Positions 1-7,869 of a stretch of DNA of 33,380 bases are shown here, piece after piece. A model generated the notes under the pieces. That model saw nothing but the letters and a program-made list of their open reading frames with translations, had not been told where the DNA came from and searched no databases. Position 1 is the stretch's first letter, and every line of letters begins with the position of its first letter. This DNA is from Sphingobium indicum BiD32 (GTDB lineage: Bacteria > Pseudomonadota > Alphaproteobacteria > Sphingomonadales > Sphingomonadaceae). The stretch covers positions 1 to 33,380 of the forward strand of contig NZ_CAVK010000012.1 of the NCBI RefSeq assembly GCF_000382885.1, given 5' to 3'. Both the position numbers and the translations under genes were made by a program.

Positions 1-55
1 AGGGTGACACCCCTCCGTCAGCACTTCGTGCTGCCACCTCCCCCACAGGGGGAGG
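1..55. repeat. Half unit of a structured intergenic repeat, at the window edge
   Basis: The stretch carries the conserved block ACCCCTCCGTCA, then a small hairpin (AGCAC-TTC-GTGCT, 20-32), then a second hairpin (CCTCCCCC-ACA-GGGGGAGG, 37-55). The same order occurs in the right half of the element at 6361-6476, including the leading AGGG.GACACCCC. The unit begins at base 1 exactly where the 6361-6476 copy has its centre of symmetry, so a mirrored left half may lie outside the window. It is downstream of the probable 6S RNA. Confidence 0.75.
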
Positions 56-113
56 ATGAGCGCGCGTCGGATGCGTCAGGCGCATTATCACCGGCCGATT
101 GAAAAGCCTATGG

Positions 114-284
114 AAGGGTGACGGGACCGCCTTGGCCGTTTGCTGGAAAATCCTCTGACGCCTCAACGTCAGGTGGGGACCATATAGATCGGGCCGGAGC
201 CCGCCCAGGGACAGCCCCCTAGGATGTGATTATCGCCTCAGGGATGTTCGCTAAAGCTCGTACCAGGCAGTACCCGTCCACCCC
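114..284 (-). ncRNA. ssrS: Probable 6S RNA (SsrS)
   Basis: 6S RNA binds the housekeeping RNA polymerase holoenzyme and imitates an open promoter. Two facts support the call. First, zapA followed directly by ssrS on the same strand is a well known order in proteobacteria, and this stretch begins 3 bases after the zapA stop. Second, the transcript can close into one long rod. Read on the minus strand, GGGGT-GACGGG-ACTGCC near 284-265 pairs with GGCGGT-CCCGTC-ACCCT near 131-115, with single bulged bases. Inside there are further hairpins, including CTGACG/CGTCAG at 155-172 and CGGGC/GCCCG. The size of about 170 nt fits the family. The ends are my estimate from the closing stem, and no covariance-model search was possible. 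Confidence 0.72.
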
Positions 285-287
285 AAT

Positions 288-623
288 CTAGGCGTCCGCA
301 GCGCGGGCGGCAAGCCCGTCGCGCAGCTTTTCTATGCGGTCCGCCAGCGCCTCTATCGCTTGCGCTGCCAGTTCGTCGTCCGTCTCCAGCGCCAGACTTT
401 GCTGGCGGGCGGCGGTGTCGCGGCGCATGTCGTTCAATTCATCGGCCAGGAACAGCGCGGCGAACAATAGGCTGCGCACCTCCGTCATGCCAGGCATCCC
501 CTGCTGCGCGGCCCGCGCCTTCTCCTCGATCAGGCTGGCGAGATGGGCAAGGTGCGCTTCTTCGCCATCGCGGCATCGTATGTCATAATGGCGTCCGGCG
601 ATGTGCAGCGTGGTTTCAGCCAA
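288..623 (-). CDS. zapA: Cell division protein ZapA
   Basis: ZapA binds FtsZ in the cytoplasm and bundles its filaments at the division site. The 111-residue product has the family layout: a short N-terminal beta region beginning MAETTLHIAGRHYDIRC, then a long helical part (about residues 45-105) rich in Ala, Glu and Leu that would form the coiled-coil dimer. The length is normal. The start is a TTG at 623-621; no ATG lies nearby in this frame. The TTG sits inside the last codons of the upstream gene (its TGA is at 618-616), so the two overlap by 8 bases and are probably translationally coupled. The probable 6S RNA follows immediately downstream, as in many proteobacteria. Confidence 0.9.
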   Translation of the reverse strand: MAETTLHIAGRHYDIRCRDGEEAHLAHLASLIEEKARAAQQGMPGMTEVRSLLFAALFLADELNDMRRDTAARQQSLALETDDELAAQAIEALADRIEKLRDGLAARAADA

Positions 624-816
624 TGGTCCGGCCCTTCAGATCGGCGATCAGCGCATCGAGCGAACGCAGCGCCGCGCGGGCGCCGTCCACATCCATATCC
701 TGTCCGCTGGTGGGGAGTGGGGATGGGGCGACCGCAAGGCGCGCCACATCCTGTTCGAGCCGACCCACTGCACGTTCCAACGTGCCAATTGCCTGCATCA
801 TGCGCTCGCTTGCCAT
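616..816 (-). CDS. Small coiled-coil protein upstream of zapA
   Basis: This 66-residue protein has no assigned function that I recognise. It opens with an amphipathic, coiled-coil-like helix (about residues 5-30, with the run IGTLERAVGRLEQDVARL). A Pro/Ser-rich linker follows, then a second helix (about 45-60). A short coiled-coil protein next to zapA is common in alphaproteobacteria (rhizobia carry a DUF4164-type gene there), and an ATG start with overlap into zapA supports real translation. AGGA directly abuts the ATG at 816-814, which is too close for an ideal ribosome site, so Met6 or Met7 (801-796) are alternative starts. A role alongside ZapA at the divisome is inferred from position only. 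Confidence 0.75.
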   Translation of the reverse strand: MASERMMQAIGTLERAVGRLEQDVARLAVAPSPLPTSGQDMDVDGARAALRSLDALIADLKGRTIG

Positions 817-1010
817 TCCTCACGCATAGCGAAACTTGGCGCGGCACAAAAGCGATCATTGGACCGACAAGAGGCCGCTTTCACGCCTGCCGCGGTTGAC
901 GCATGGGGCTTGACGAGACAAAGGAGGCGCGATCTCGACTCGCCCGCAAAGCTTGCGGGCTGTTCAGTGTTATTCAGGCCAGTCCTGTTCAGGAAAGACG
1001 CACGCTGCCG
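817..1010. promoter_or_regulatory. Divergent intergenic region between the zapA group and tkt
   Basis: These 194 bases separate two divergent gene groups and must contain promoters for both, although I could not assign -35/-10 boxes with confidence. The clearest structure is a perfect 8-bp inverted repeat, GCCCGCAA-AGC-TTGCGGGC (942-960), about 50 bases upstream of the tkt start. It has no T-run after it, so it looks more like an operator or a leader hairpin than a simple terminator. A possible ribosome site AGGAAAG lies at 991-997. Confidence 0.45.
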
Positions 1011-2984
1011 ATGACCGTTTCCGATAAGTCGCTCGCCAACGCCATCCGGGCGCTCTCCATGGACGCGGTACAGGCCGCCAATAGTGGCCATCCGGGGATG
1101 CCGATGGGCATGGCCGATGTGGCAACGGTCCTGTTCAGCGACTATCTGAAATTTGATCCGACCCAGCCCAAATGGGCCGACCGTGACCGCTTCGTCCTGT
1201 CGGCGGGTCATGGTTCGATGCTGATCTACAGCCTGTTGCACCTGACCGGCTATGCGCGCCCGACGATCGAGGACATCGCCCATTTCCGCCAGCTGCACAG
1301 CCCCTGCGCTGGCCATCCTGAAAATTTCGAGCTGGCGGGCGTCGAGGCGACAACCGGTCCGCTGGGTTCGGGCCTTGCCACCGCCGTCGGCATGGCGATT
1401 GCGGAGCGACACCTGAACGCGCAGTTCGGCGACGATCTGGTCGATCACCGGACCTGGGTGATCGCGGGCGACGGTTGCCTGATGGAAGGCATCAACCATG
1501 AGGCGATTGGCCTGGCCGGTCACCTGAACCTTGGCCGCCTGATCGTGCTGTGGGACGATAACAAGATCACCATCGACGGCGCGGTCGACCTGTCGAGCAG
1601 CGAAGATGTGCGCGCCCGTTACGAAGCGACCGGCTGGCATGTCGTGTCGTGCGATGGCCATGACGTCGCCGATGTGCGCCGCGCGCTCGCCGAAGCGGTC
1701 GCCGATCCTCGCCCCTCGCTCGTCGCCTGCGCCACCAAGATCGGCTATGGTTCGCCCAACAAGGCAGGCACGTCCGGCGTTCACGGTTCCGCGCTGGGTG
1801 AGGCCGAAGTCGCCGCTGCGCGCGAATATCTCGGCTGGGACGCCGCGCCCTTCGTCATCCCCGCTGACATTGCCGCCGCCTGGAAGGCGATTGGCGCAAA
1901 GGGTTTCCAAACCCGTTGTGAATGGGAAGAGCGTTTGCGGGCCGCCCCAGCGCACATTCATACCGAATTTGAACGTCGAATGGGTGGCTTCCTTCCAGAT
2001 GACTTTTCGCTCGAAGCCTATATCGACAGCCTGATCGCCGCGCCGCAAAAGGTCGCCACCCGCAAGGCCAGCGAACTGACACTGGGCGCGATCAACGATC
2101 TGCTGCCCGAAACGCTGGGTGGATCGGCCGACCTCACCGGTTCCAACAACACCAAGACCAAGTCGACCGGCCCGCTGACGAAAGACGATTATTCGGGTCG
2201 CTATGTCTATTATGGCATCCGCGAATTCGGCATGGCCTGCGCGATGAACGGCATGGCGCTGCATGGCGGCGTCATCCCCTATGGCGGCACTTTCCTGGTC
2301 TTTTCTGACTATATGCGCGCGGGCATCCGCCTGGCCGCGCTTCAGCAGCAGCGCGTGATCCATGTCCTGACCCATGACAGCATCGGCCTTGGCGAGGATG
2401 GTCCGACCCACCAGCCGATCGAGCATGTCATGTCGATGCGGATGATCCCCAATCTGGACGTCTATCGGCCTGCCGACATTGTCGAGACGGCGGAGTGCTG
2501 GGAACTGGCATTGAAGGATGCAACCGGCCCGTCTGTGCTGGCGCTCACGCGCCAGAACCTGCCGCAGTTGCGCACGCAAAAGAGCGAAAACCTCTCCGCC
2601 AAGGGCGCCTATCGCCTCGTCGCGGCTGGCGCGGATCGCAAGGTCGTGCTGATCGCCACCGGTTCCGAAGTCGAAATCGCGGTCGATACCGCCAAGGCGC
2701 TGGAAGAACAGGGCATCGGTGCCGATGTCGTGTCCATGCCCAGCTGGGCGCATTTCGACGCGCAGCCGCAAAGCTACAAGGACGACCTGCTGCCGCATCA
2801 TGTGCTGCGCGTGTCGATCGAGGCCGGGACGACCTTTGGCTGGGAACGCCATACCGGCATCGCCGGCCTGCGCTTTGGCATTGACAGTTTCGGCGCATCC
2901 GCACCCGCCGAAGCGCTTTACGACCATTTCGGCCTGACCGCCGCGAAGATCGCGCCGCAGATCGTGGCCGCTCTCAACAACTGA
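1011..2984 (+). CDS. tkt: Transketolase
   Basis: Transketolase moves two-carbon ketol units between sugar phosphates in the non-oxidative pentose phosphate pathway, using thiamine diphosphate and a divalent metal. The 657-residue length matches the family. Visible motifs are SGHPGMP (about 25-31), GHGSM (about 66), TTGPLGSG (about 113-120), the cofactor motif [13 protein letters not shown] (about 152) and the glutamate motif [11 protein letters not shown] (about 403). The phosphate-binding region [10 protein letters not shown] is near 463. The frame is open back to 903, but ATG 1011 gives the usual N-terminus ([20 protein letters not shown]) and has AGGAAAG at 991-997. It is the first gene of a carbon module and is followed after 29 bases by gap. 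Confidence 0.97.
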   Translation: MTVSDKSLANAIRALSMDAVQAANSGHPGMPMGMADVATVLFSDYLKFDPTQPKWADRDRFVLSAGHGSMLIYSLLHLTGYARPTIEDIAHFRQLHSPCAGHPENFELAGVEATTGPLGSGLATAVGMAIAERHLNAQFGDDLVDHRTWVIAGDGCLMEGINHEAIGLAGHLNLGRLIVLWDDNKITIDGAVDLSSSEDVRARYEATGWHVVSCDGHDVADVRRALAEAVADPRPSLVACATKIGYGSPNKAGTSGVHGSALGEAEVAAAREYLGWDAAPFVIPADIAAAWKAIGAKGFQTRCEWEERLRAAPAHIHTEFERRMGGFLPDDFSLEAYIDSLIAAPQKVATRKASELTLGAINDLLPETLGGSADLTGSNNTKTKSTGPLTKDDYSGRYVYYGIREFGMACAMNGMALHGGVIPYGGTFLVFSDYMRAGIRLAALQQQRVIHVLTHDSIGLGEDGPTHQPIEHVMSMRMIPNLDVYRPADIVETAECWELALKDATGPSVLALTRQNLPQLRTQKSENLSAKGAYRLVAAGADRKVVLIATGSEVEIAVDTAKALEEQGIGADVVSMPSWAHFDAQPQSYKDDLLPHHVLRVSIEAGTTFGWERHTGIAGLRFGIDSFGASAPAEALYDHFGLTAAKIAPQIVAALNN

Positions 2985-3013
2985 CCGAACAACAACTTCA
3001 GGAGGCTAGTGCA

Positions 3014-4024
3014 GTGGCAACGAAGGTAGCAATTAACGGTTTCGGACGTATCGGCCGCCTGGTGGCGCGCGCCATCCTCTCGCGCACCGACCATGATCTG
3101 GAACTGGTCAGCATCAACGATCTGGGCGACGTCAAGTCCAACGCCCTGCTGTTCAAGCGCGACTCAGTCCATGGCAACTGGACGGGCGACGTCAGCGTCG
3201 ACGGCGATTTCCTGGTCGTCGATGGCAAGAAGATCAAGGTGACCGCCGAGCGCGATCCCGCCAACCTGCCGCACGCAGCGCTGGGCGTCGAAATCGCGCT
3301 GGAATGCACCGGCATCTTCACCACGAAGGACAAGGCGAGCGCGCATCTGACCGCAGGCGCCAAGCGCGTCATCATTTCCGCGCCCGGCACCCATGTCGAT
3401 CGCACCGTCGTGTTCGGCGTCAACCATGATGCGCTGACCGCCGACGATATCGTCATTTCCAACGCCAGCTGCACCACCAACTGCCTGGCCCCGCTCGCCA
3501 AGGTGCTCAACGACGCCATCGGCATCGAAAGCGGCTTCATGACGACGATCCACAGCTACACCAACGACCAGAATACGCTGGATCAGTTGCATAGCGACAT
3601 GCGCCGCGCCCGCGCCGCTGCCCTCTCGCAGATCCCGACATCGACCGGCGCTGCGCGCGCAGTGGGCGAAGTTCTGCCCGAATTGAAGGGTAAGCTGGAC
3701 GGTTCGTCGATCCGCGTGCCGACCCCCAACGTGTCGGTCGTGGACCTGAAGTTCATTCCCAAGCGCCCGACCACCAAGGATGAGGTCAACGCGCTGCTCA
3801 AGGCCGCGTCGGAAGCTGGTCCGCTCAAGGGGGTGCTGGGCTATTCGGACGAGCCGTTGGTCTCGATCGACTATAATGGCGATCCGCGCAGCTCGACCGT
3901 CGATAGTCTGGAAACCGCAGTGGTCGACGGCAAGCTGGTCCGTGTGCTCAGCTGGTACGACAATGAATGGGGCTTCTCCAACCGCATGATCGACACCACC
4001 GGGGTGGTGGCGAAGTTCCTGTAA
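3014..4024 (+). CDS. gap: Type I glyceraldehyde-3-phosphate dehydrogenase
   Basis: GAPDH oxidises and phosphorylates glyceraldehyde-3-phosphate to 1,3-bisphosphoglycerate in the cytoplasm. The 336-residue protein shows the Rossmann motif NGFGRIGR (8-15) and INDLGD (34-39); Asp at this position usually means a preference for NAD. The catalytic SNASCTTNC has Cys at 153, and the C-terminus has [13 protein letters not shown]. The start is GTG at 3014, preceded by a strong CAGGAGG at 2999-3004 with good spacing; no ATG competes. It lies 29 bases behind tkt and is presumably cotranscribed. A fold-back repeat separates it from pgk. Confidence 0.97.
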   Translation: MATKVAINGFGRIGRLVARAILSRTDHDLELVSINDLGDVKSNALLFKRDSVHGNWTGDVSVDGDFLVVDGKKIKVTAERDPANLPHAALGVEIALECTGIFTTKDKASAHLTAGAKRVIISAPGTHVDRTVVFGVNHDALTADDIVISNASCTTNCLAPLAKVLNDAIGIESGFMTTIHSYTNDQNTLDQLHSDMRRARAAALSQIPTSTGAARAVGEVLPELKGKLDGSSIRVPTPNVSVVDLKFIPKRPTTKDEVNALLKAASEAGPLKGVLGYSDEPLVSIDYNGDPRSSTVDSLETAVVDGKLVRVLSWYDNEWGFSNRMIDTTGVVAKFL

Positions 4025-4044
4025 GACAACGAACGGACTAACCT

Positions 4045-4122
4045 CCGTTCGCCCTGAGCTTGTCGAAGGGCCGCACTTCTTGAAAAAGAAGGACGAGGCT
4101 TCGACAGGCTCAGCCCGAACGG
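4045..4122. repeat. Fold-back intergenic repeat between gap and pgk
   Basis: The outer arms CCGTTCGCCCTGAGCTTG.. (from 4045) and ..GGCTCAGCCCGAACGG (to 4122) are inverted copies joined by a 30-base spacer. The arm cores CTGAGCTTGTCGAAG and CTTCGACAGGCTCAG differ by one change that still allows a G-U pair. From memory, GAGCTTGTCGAAG repeats of this kind are very common between genes in sphingomonads and other GC-rich proteobacteria. It fills nearly the whole gap-pgk spacer and could form a hairpin in the transcript. Confidence 0.85.
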
Positions 4123-4146
4123 GGTTGAGCGCTCAAGGGAAGATAT

Positions 4147-5349
4147 ATGACCAAACCGTTCAAGACACTCGACGATATGGGCGACATCCACGGCAAGGCC
4201 GTGCTGGTGCGCGAGGATCTGAACGTGCCGATGCAGGACGGTTCGGTCAGCGACGATACCCGCCTGCGTTCGGCCATGCCGACGGTGCTGGAACTGGCTG
4301 ATCGCGGCGCAAAAGTGTTGATCCTGGCCCATTTCGGCCGTCCCAAGGGCCAGAAAAACCCCGAATATTCGCTGTCGAAGATCACCCGCCCGCTCGCCCA
4401 GGTGCTGGGCCGCGAAGTGCAGTTCATCCCCGATTGCCAGGGGGAAGCGGCGACAGACGGTATCGCGGTGATGCGCCCCGGCGACATTGCCATCCTGGAA
4501 AACACCCGCTTCCACGCGGGCGAGGAAAAGAACGATCCTGTTCTGGTCGATGCGATGGCCGCGATTGCCGACTTCTATGTCAACGACGCCTTCTCCGCCG
4601 CGCACCGTGCCCATGCCTCGACCGCAGGGATCGCGCACAAGCTGCCGTCTTTCGCTGGTCGCGCGATGGAGCGGGAACTGGATGCGTTGCAGGCCGCGCT
4701 TGGCACCCCGGTCAAGCCGGTGGCCGCTGTCGTTGGCGGCGCGAAAGTCTCCACCAAACTGGATGTGCTGAACCATCTGGTCACCAAGGTCGATCATCTG
4801 ATCATCGGTGGTGGCATGGCCAACACTTTCCTCCACGCGCGCGGTGTCGATGTCGGCAAGTCGCTGTGCGAGAAGGATCTGGCCGACACCGCCGAAGCGA
4901 TCTTCGACGCAGCGGAAACCGCCGGTTGCACCATCCATCTGCCCTATGACGTGGTGGTCGCGAAGGAATTTGCCGCCAACCCGCCATCGGTCCGCACCTG
5001 CAACGTCCATGAAGTCGCGGCCGACGAAATGATCCTCGACGTCGGCCCTGCCGCTGTCGAGGCACTGGCCGACGTCCTCAAGACCTGCCGCACGCTTGTG
5101 TGGAACGGCCCGCTCGGCGCATTTGAGATCGCGCCGTTCGACACCGCGACCGTCGCGCTCGCGCGCACCGCAGCGGCGCTGACCAAGGAAGGGCAGTTGA
5201 CCTCGGTCGCCGGTGGCGGCGATACTGTGGCAGCCCTCAACCATGCAGGGGCAGCGGCCGATTTCACCTTCGTCTCGACGGCGGGCGGCGCTTTCCTGGA
5301 ATGGATGGAAGGCAAGGATTTGCCGGGCGTAAAGGCCTTGATGGCCTGA
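4147..5349 (+). CDS. pgk: Phosphoglycerate kinase
   Basis: This enzyme transfers the acyl phosphate of 1,3-bisphosphoglycerate to ADP, producing ATP and 3-phosphoglycerate; it is the step after GAPDH. The 400-residue length is typical. Family motifs are VREDLNVP (21-28), AHFGRPKG (about 60-67), [12 protein letters not shown] (about 118), [11 protein letters not shown] (about 195), GGGMANTF (about 222) and, in the nucleotide-binding C-terminal lobe, WNGPLGAFE (about 318) and the glycine-rich VAGGGDT (about 355). The ATG at 4147 follows AAGGGAAG at 4134-4141. It sits between gap and fba in the same direction, so the module reads in pathway order with the usual alphaproteobacterial arrangement. 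Confidence 0.97.
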   Translation: MTKPFKTLDDMGDIHGKAVLVREDLNVPMQDGSVSDDTRLRSAMPTVLELADRGAKVLILAHFGRPKGQKNPEYSLSKITRPLAQVLGREVQFIPDCQGEAATDGIAVMRPGDIAILENTRFHAGEEKNDPVLVDAMAAIADFYVNDAFSAAHRAHASTAGIAHKLPSFAGRAMERELDALQAALGTPVKPVAAVVGGAKVSTKLDVLNHLVTKVDHLIIGGGMANTFLHARGVDVGKSLCEKDLADTAEAIFDAAETAGCTIHLPYDVVVAKEFAANPPSVRTCNVHEVAADEMILDVGPAAVEALADVLKTCRTLVWNGPLGAFEIAPFDTATVALARTAAALTKEGQLTSVAGGGDTVAALNHAGAAADFTFVSTAGGAFLEWMEGKDLPGVKALMA

Positions 5350-5364
5350 CGACCGACCAACGAT

Positions 5365-5390
5365 AGCGCCGCTTTGGAGAGAGCGGTGCT
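5365..5390 (+). terminator. Hairpin between pgk and fba (attenuator or weak terminator)
   Basis: AGCGCCGCT (5365-5373) and AGCGGTGCT (5382-5390) form a 9-bp stem with one G-U pair around an 8-base loop. The following GTCCCTTTTA gives a short T-run on the plus strand. It lies within the 67-base spacer before fba. It could reduce or process transcription between pgk and fba; activity is inferred from structure only. Confidence 0.4.
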
Positions 5391-5416
5391 GTCCCTTTTA
5401 GAGAGAGTATGTGCAG

Positions 5417-6322
5417 ATGCTGGATCAGGTTCAGAAGCAGAAGATTGCGACAGGCGAAGGCTTTATCGCCGCGCTCGACCAGAGCGGTGGGTCGACGCCC
5501 AAGGCGCTTAAGGGCTATGGCATCGAGGAAGGTGCCTGGTCCAATGACGAGGAAATGTTCGGCCTGATCCATGCGATGCGCAGCCGCATCATCACCGCGC
5601 CCGTGTTCACCGGCGACAAGGTGCTGGGCGCGATCCTGTTTGAACGCACGATGGACGGCACCGTCGATGGCAAGCCAACCCCGCAGGCACTGATCGAGCG
5701 TGGCGTCGTCCCCTTCATCAAGATCGACAAGGGTCTGGAGGATGAGGCGAACGGCGTTCAGGTGATGAAGCCCAATCCCGACCTCGACGTCCTGTTGCAC
5801 CGCGCCAAGGCGCTGGGCGTGTTCGGGACCAAGGAACGTTCGGTCATTAACCTCGCCAACCGCGAAGGCATCGCCGCCGTGGTCAAGCAGCAGTTCGAGA
5901 TCGGCCAGCAGGTATTGGCCGCGGGCCTCATGCCGATCATCGAACCCGAAGTGAACATCAAGTCGCCCGAACGGGCCGAGTCCGACGCGATCCTGCTCGA
6001 CGAACTGGTCAAGGCGCTCGACGCGCTGCCCGCCGACCAGCAGGTGATGCTCAAACTGTCGCTGCCTGTGCAGCCGGGCCTGTTCGATCCGCTGGTCGAT
6101 CATCCCCGCGTGCTGCGCGTTGTCGCGCTGTCGGGCGGCTTCGCCCGTCCCGAAGCCTGTGTCGAACTGGCCAAGAATCGCGGCATCATCGCCAGCTTCA
6201 GCCGCGCCCTGCTCAACGACCTGCGCCACCAGATGAGCGACGATGAATTCAACGCATCGCTCGGCGAAGCGATCGACGAAATCCACGGTGCATCGGTCGC
6301 GAAAACGCCGGTTGCGGCATAA
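5417..6322 (+). CDS. fba: Class I fructose-bisphosphate aldolase
   Basis: The enzyme interconverts fructose-1,6-bisphosphate with dihydroxyacetone phosphate and glyceraldehyde-3-phosphate through a Schiff base, without metal. The 301-residue product belongs to the bacterial class I group: FIAALDQSGGSTPKALKGYG at about 17-36, then ERTMDG, then GVVPFIKIDKG. The likely Schiff-base lysine is in VMLKLSLPV at about 210-218. GTG 5411 is also in frame, but ATG 5417 is six bases further on and gives the expected N-terminus; GAGAGAG (5401-5407) serves either. In sphingomonads, which generally use the Entner-Doudoroff route, this enzyme probably works mostly in gluconeogenesis and triose recycling. That role is inference; the identity is clear. 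Confidence 0.95.
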   Translation: MLDQVQKQKIATGEGFIAALDQSGGSTPKALKGYGIEEGAWSNDEEMFGLIHAMRSRIITAPVFTGDKVLGAILFERTMDGTVDGKPTPQALIERGVVPFIKIDKGLEDEANGVQVMKPNPDLDVLLHRAKALGVFGTKERSVINLANREGIAAVVKQQFEIGQQVLAAGLMPIIEPEVNIKSPERAESDAILLDELVKALDALPADQQVMLKLSLPVQPGLFDPLVDHPRVLRVVALSGGFARPEACVELAKNRGIIASFSRALLNDLRHQMSDDEFNASLGEAIDEIHGASVAKTPVAA

Positions 6323-6360
6323 CGGGGTAGCCTGACTTACGGCCTGACTACCGCCTGATC

Positions 6361-6476
6361 CTCCCCTTGTAGGGGAGGTGGATGGCCGAAGGCCAGACGG
6401 AGGGGTATCACCCTATCGATAGGGCGACACCCCTCCGTCACGCGCTGCGCGTTACCACCTCCCCTTGCAGGGGAGG
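6361..6476. repeat. Composite inverted-pair structured repeat
   Basis: Two repeat units face each other around a perfect palindrome, CCCTATCGATAGGG (6411-6424). GACGGAGGGGT (6396-6406) pairs with ACCCCTCCGTC (6429-6439). The left unit contains hairpins CTCCCC/GGGGAG (6361-6377) and TGGCC-GAA-GGCCA (6383-6395). The right unit contains ACGCG-CTG-CGCGT (6440-6452) and CCTCCCC-TTGCA-GGGGAGG (6458-6476). It occupies most of the 210-base spacer between fba and the ThiE-like gene. Related single units lie at 1-55 and 9341-9387. Confidence 0.85.
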
Positions 6477-6532
6477 AGAGGAAGGAAAGCGACAGGCTTT
6501 CGTTACGGGGCTGGCTGGGCTAACACCCCGCC

Positions 6533-7249
6533 ATGACCGATTTTACCGATGAAGAGCTGGCGCTCGATCCGCATTTTGCCGACCAGTTTGTTCAGGGCTT
6601 CCGCCCCGCCTGCCAGCTTTACCTGATATCCCCGCCGACAATCGACGCGACCTTCGCGGATTCGCTCGCTGCCGCGCTCGACGGCGGCGATGTCGCCGCA
6701 TTCCAGTTGCGGCTCAAGGGACTGGACGAGGATGCGATTGCTGCGCTGGCCGCGCCGTTGCAGGCGCTCTGTGCGCAGCGCGATGTCGCCTTCATCATCA
6801 ACGACAGCGTCGCGCTGGCGCAGCGGCTTGGTGCCGACGGCGTGCATCTGGGGCAGGGGGATGGCGACCCGCGAGAAGCGCGCAAGATATTGGGGCCGAA
6901 GGTACAGATCGGCGTCACCTGCCACGACAGCCGCCACCTGGCGATGGAAGCGGGCGAGGCGGGTGCGGATTATGTTGCGTTCGGCGCTTTCTACCCCAGC
7001 ACGACCAAGGAAGTACTGCACCACGCCGAACCCTCGATCCTGGGCTGGTGGACCACCATTTTCGAGCTGCCCTGCGTCGCGATCGGCGGCGTGACAGCGG
7101 ATAATGCAGCCCCGCTGGTCGCGGCAGGCGCGGATTTTCTGGCGGTCAGCAGCGCGGTGTGGAACCATCCGGCGGGACCGGGCGCTGGCGTCGCGGCCTT
7201 TGCCGATGTGCTGCAACAGGCCCGCGACGGAGCGCCAGACCCGCTATGA
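6533..7249 (+). CDS. Thiamine phosphate synthase-like (ThiE/TenI) protein
   Basis: ThiE joins hydroxymethylpyrimidine diphosphate and thiazole phosphate to make thiamine phosphate. This 238-residue TIM-barrel protein retains most ThiE active-site motifs: FQLRLKG with Arg and Lys (diphosphate binding), IIND (Asn-Asp), [11 protein letters not shown] and the lysine of PSTTK. The glycine-rich phosphate loops AIGGVT and AVSSAVW are also present. Where characterised ThiE has Ser after the GV of the central strand (GVS), this one has Thr (GVTCHD). It has an N-terminal extension of about 25 residues before the barrel. The next gene starts inside its stop codon (ATGA). It may be a true ThiE or a paralogue; TenI-like proteins usually lose more of these residues. 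Confidence 0.85.
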   Translation: MTDFTDEELALDPHFADQFVQGFRPACQLYLISPPTIDATFADSLAAALDGGDVAAFQLRLKGLDEDAIAALAAPLQALCAQRDVAFIINDSVALAQRLGADGVHLGQGDGDPREARKILGPKVQIGVTCHDSRHLAMEAGEAGADYVAFGAFYPSTTKEVLHHAEPSILGWWTTIFELPCVAIGGVTADNAAPLVAAGADFLAVSSAVWNHPAGPGAGVAAFADVLQQARDGAPDPL

Positions 7250-7869
7250 CCATCATCGTCCATCACCTCAACAACAGCCGGTCGCAACGCATCCTGTGGC
7301 TGCTGGAGGAACTGGGCGAACCCTATCAGGTCATCCGTTACGAGCGCGACCGCAAAACCATGCGCGCACCCGCCACGCTGCGCGCCATCCACCCGCTGGG
7401 GCGCTCTCCGGTGGTAGAGGTGGACGGTCACGCCCTGATCGAAACCGGCGCGATCATGGACTATCTGGTCGCCCGCGCAGGGCGCTTTGGCCCGCCCGCC
7501 GATGCGATTGGCGCAATCCGCTATCGCCAATATATGCATTATGCCGAAGGATCGATGATGCCGCCGCTGCTGGCTTTGCTCATCATCGGCAAGCTCGGCC
7601 TGCTCGGTCGTCCCGCGCGCCCGACGGTGCAACGTATGCTGGACGATCATCTCGACTGGCTGGAAAGCGAACTGGCGTCGCGCCCCTATTTCGCGGGCGA
7701 TGAATTTACCGCCGCCGACATGATGATGAGCTTCCCGATCGAAGCCTCCCGCTCGCGCGGCGGCCTGAACGAATCGCGGCCCGCCATCATGCGCTGGCTG
7801 ACCGAAATACAGGCGCGCCCGGCCTATCAGGCTGCCCTCGCAGCAGGCGGTCCCTATGCTTACGCCTGA
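7246..7869 (+). CDS. Glutathione S-transferase family protein
   Basis: The 207-residue protein has the two GST domains. The thioredoxin-like N-terminal domain begins [20 protein letters not shown] and has the cis-Pro segment [13 protein letters not shown] (about 46-58) and the glutathione-contacting [11 protein letters not shown] (about 60-70; the usual Glu-Ser pair is Glu-Thr here). The all-helical C-terminal domain has the capping-box region [17 protein letters not shown]. Such enzymes conjugate or reduce electrophiles with glutathione; the substrate cannot be deduced. The ATG at 7246 overlaps the preceding stop as ATGA, indicating coupling, so I prefer it over in-frame starts further upstream. 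Confidence 0.92.
   Translation: MTIIVHHLNNSRSQRILWLLEELGEPYQVIRYERDRKTMRAPATLRAIHPLGRSPVVEVDGHALIETGAIMDYLVARAGRFGPPADAIGAIRYRQYMHYAEGSMMPPLLALLIIGKLGLLGRPARPTVQRMLDDHLDWLESELASRPYFAGDEFTAADMMMSFPIEASRSRGGLNESRPAIMRWLTEIQARPAYQAALAAGGPYAYA

Noticed and set aside
903..1010. N-terminal extension of transketolase from 903
   Set aside because: The extra 36 residues do not resemble the family and would read through the leader hairpin; ATG 1011 gives the normal N-terminus.
798..2927. Very long open frame (709 codons) antisense to tkt
   Set aside because: It mirrors a certain gene in GC-rich DNA, runs on into the upstream spacer, and its translation is Arg/Gly/His-rich with no domain.
3871..6286. 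Long antisense frames over pgk and fba (457 and 340 codons)
   Set aside because: They lie entirely opposite clear glycolytic genes and have low-complexity, His/Arg-rich translations.
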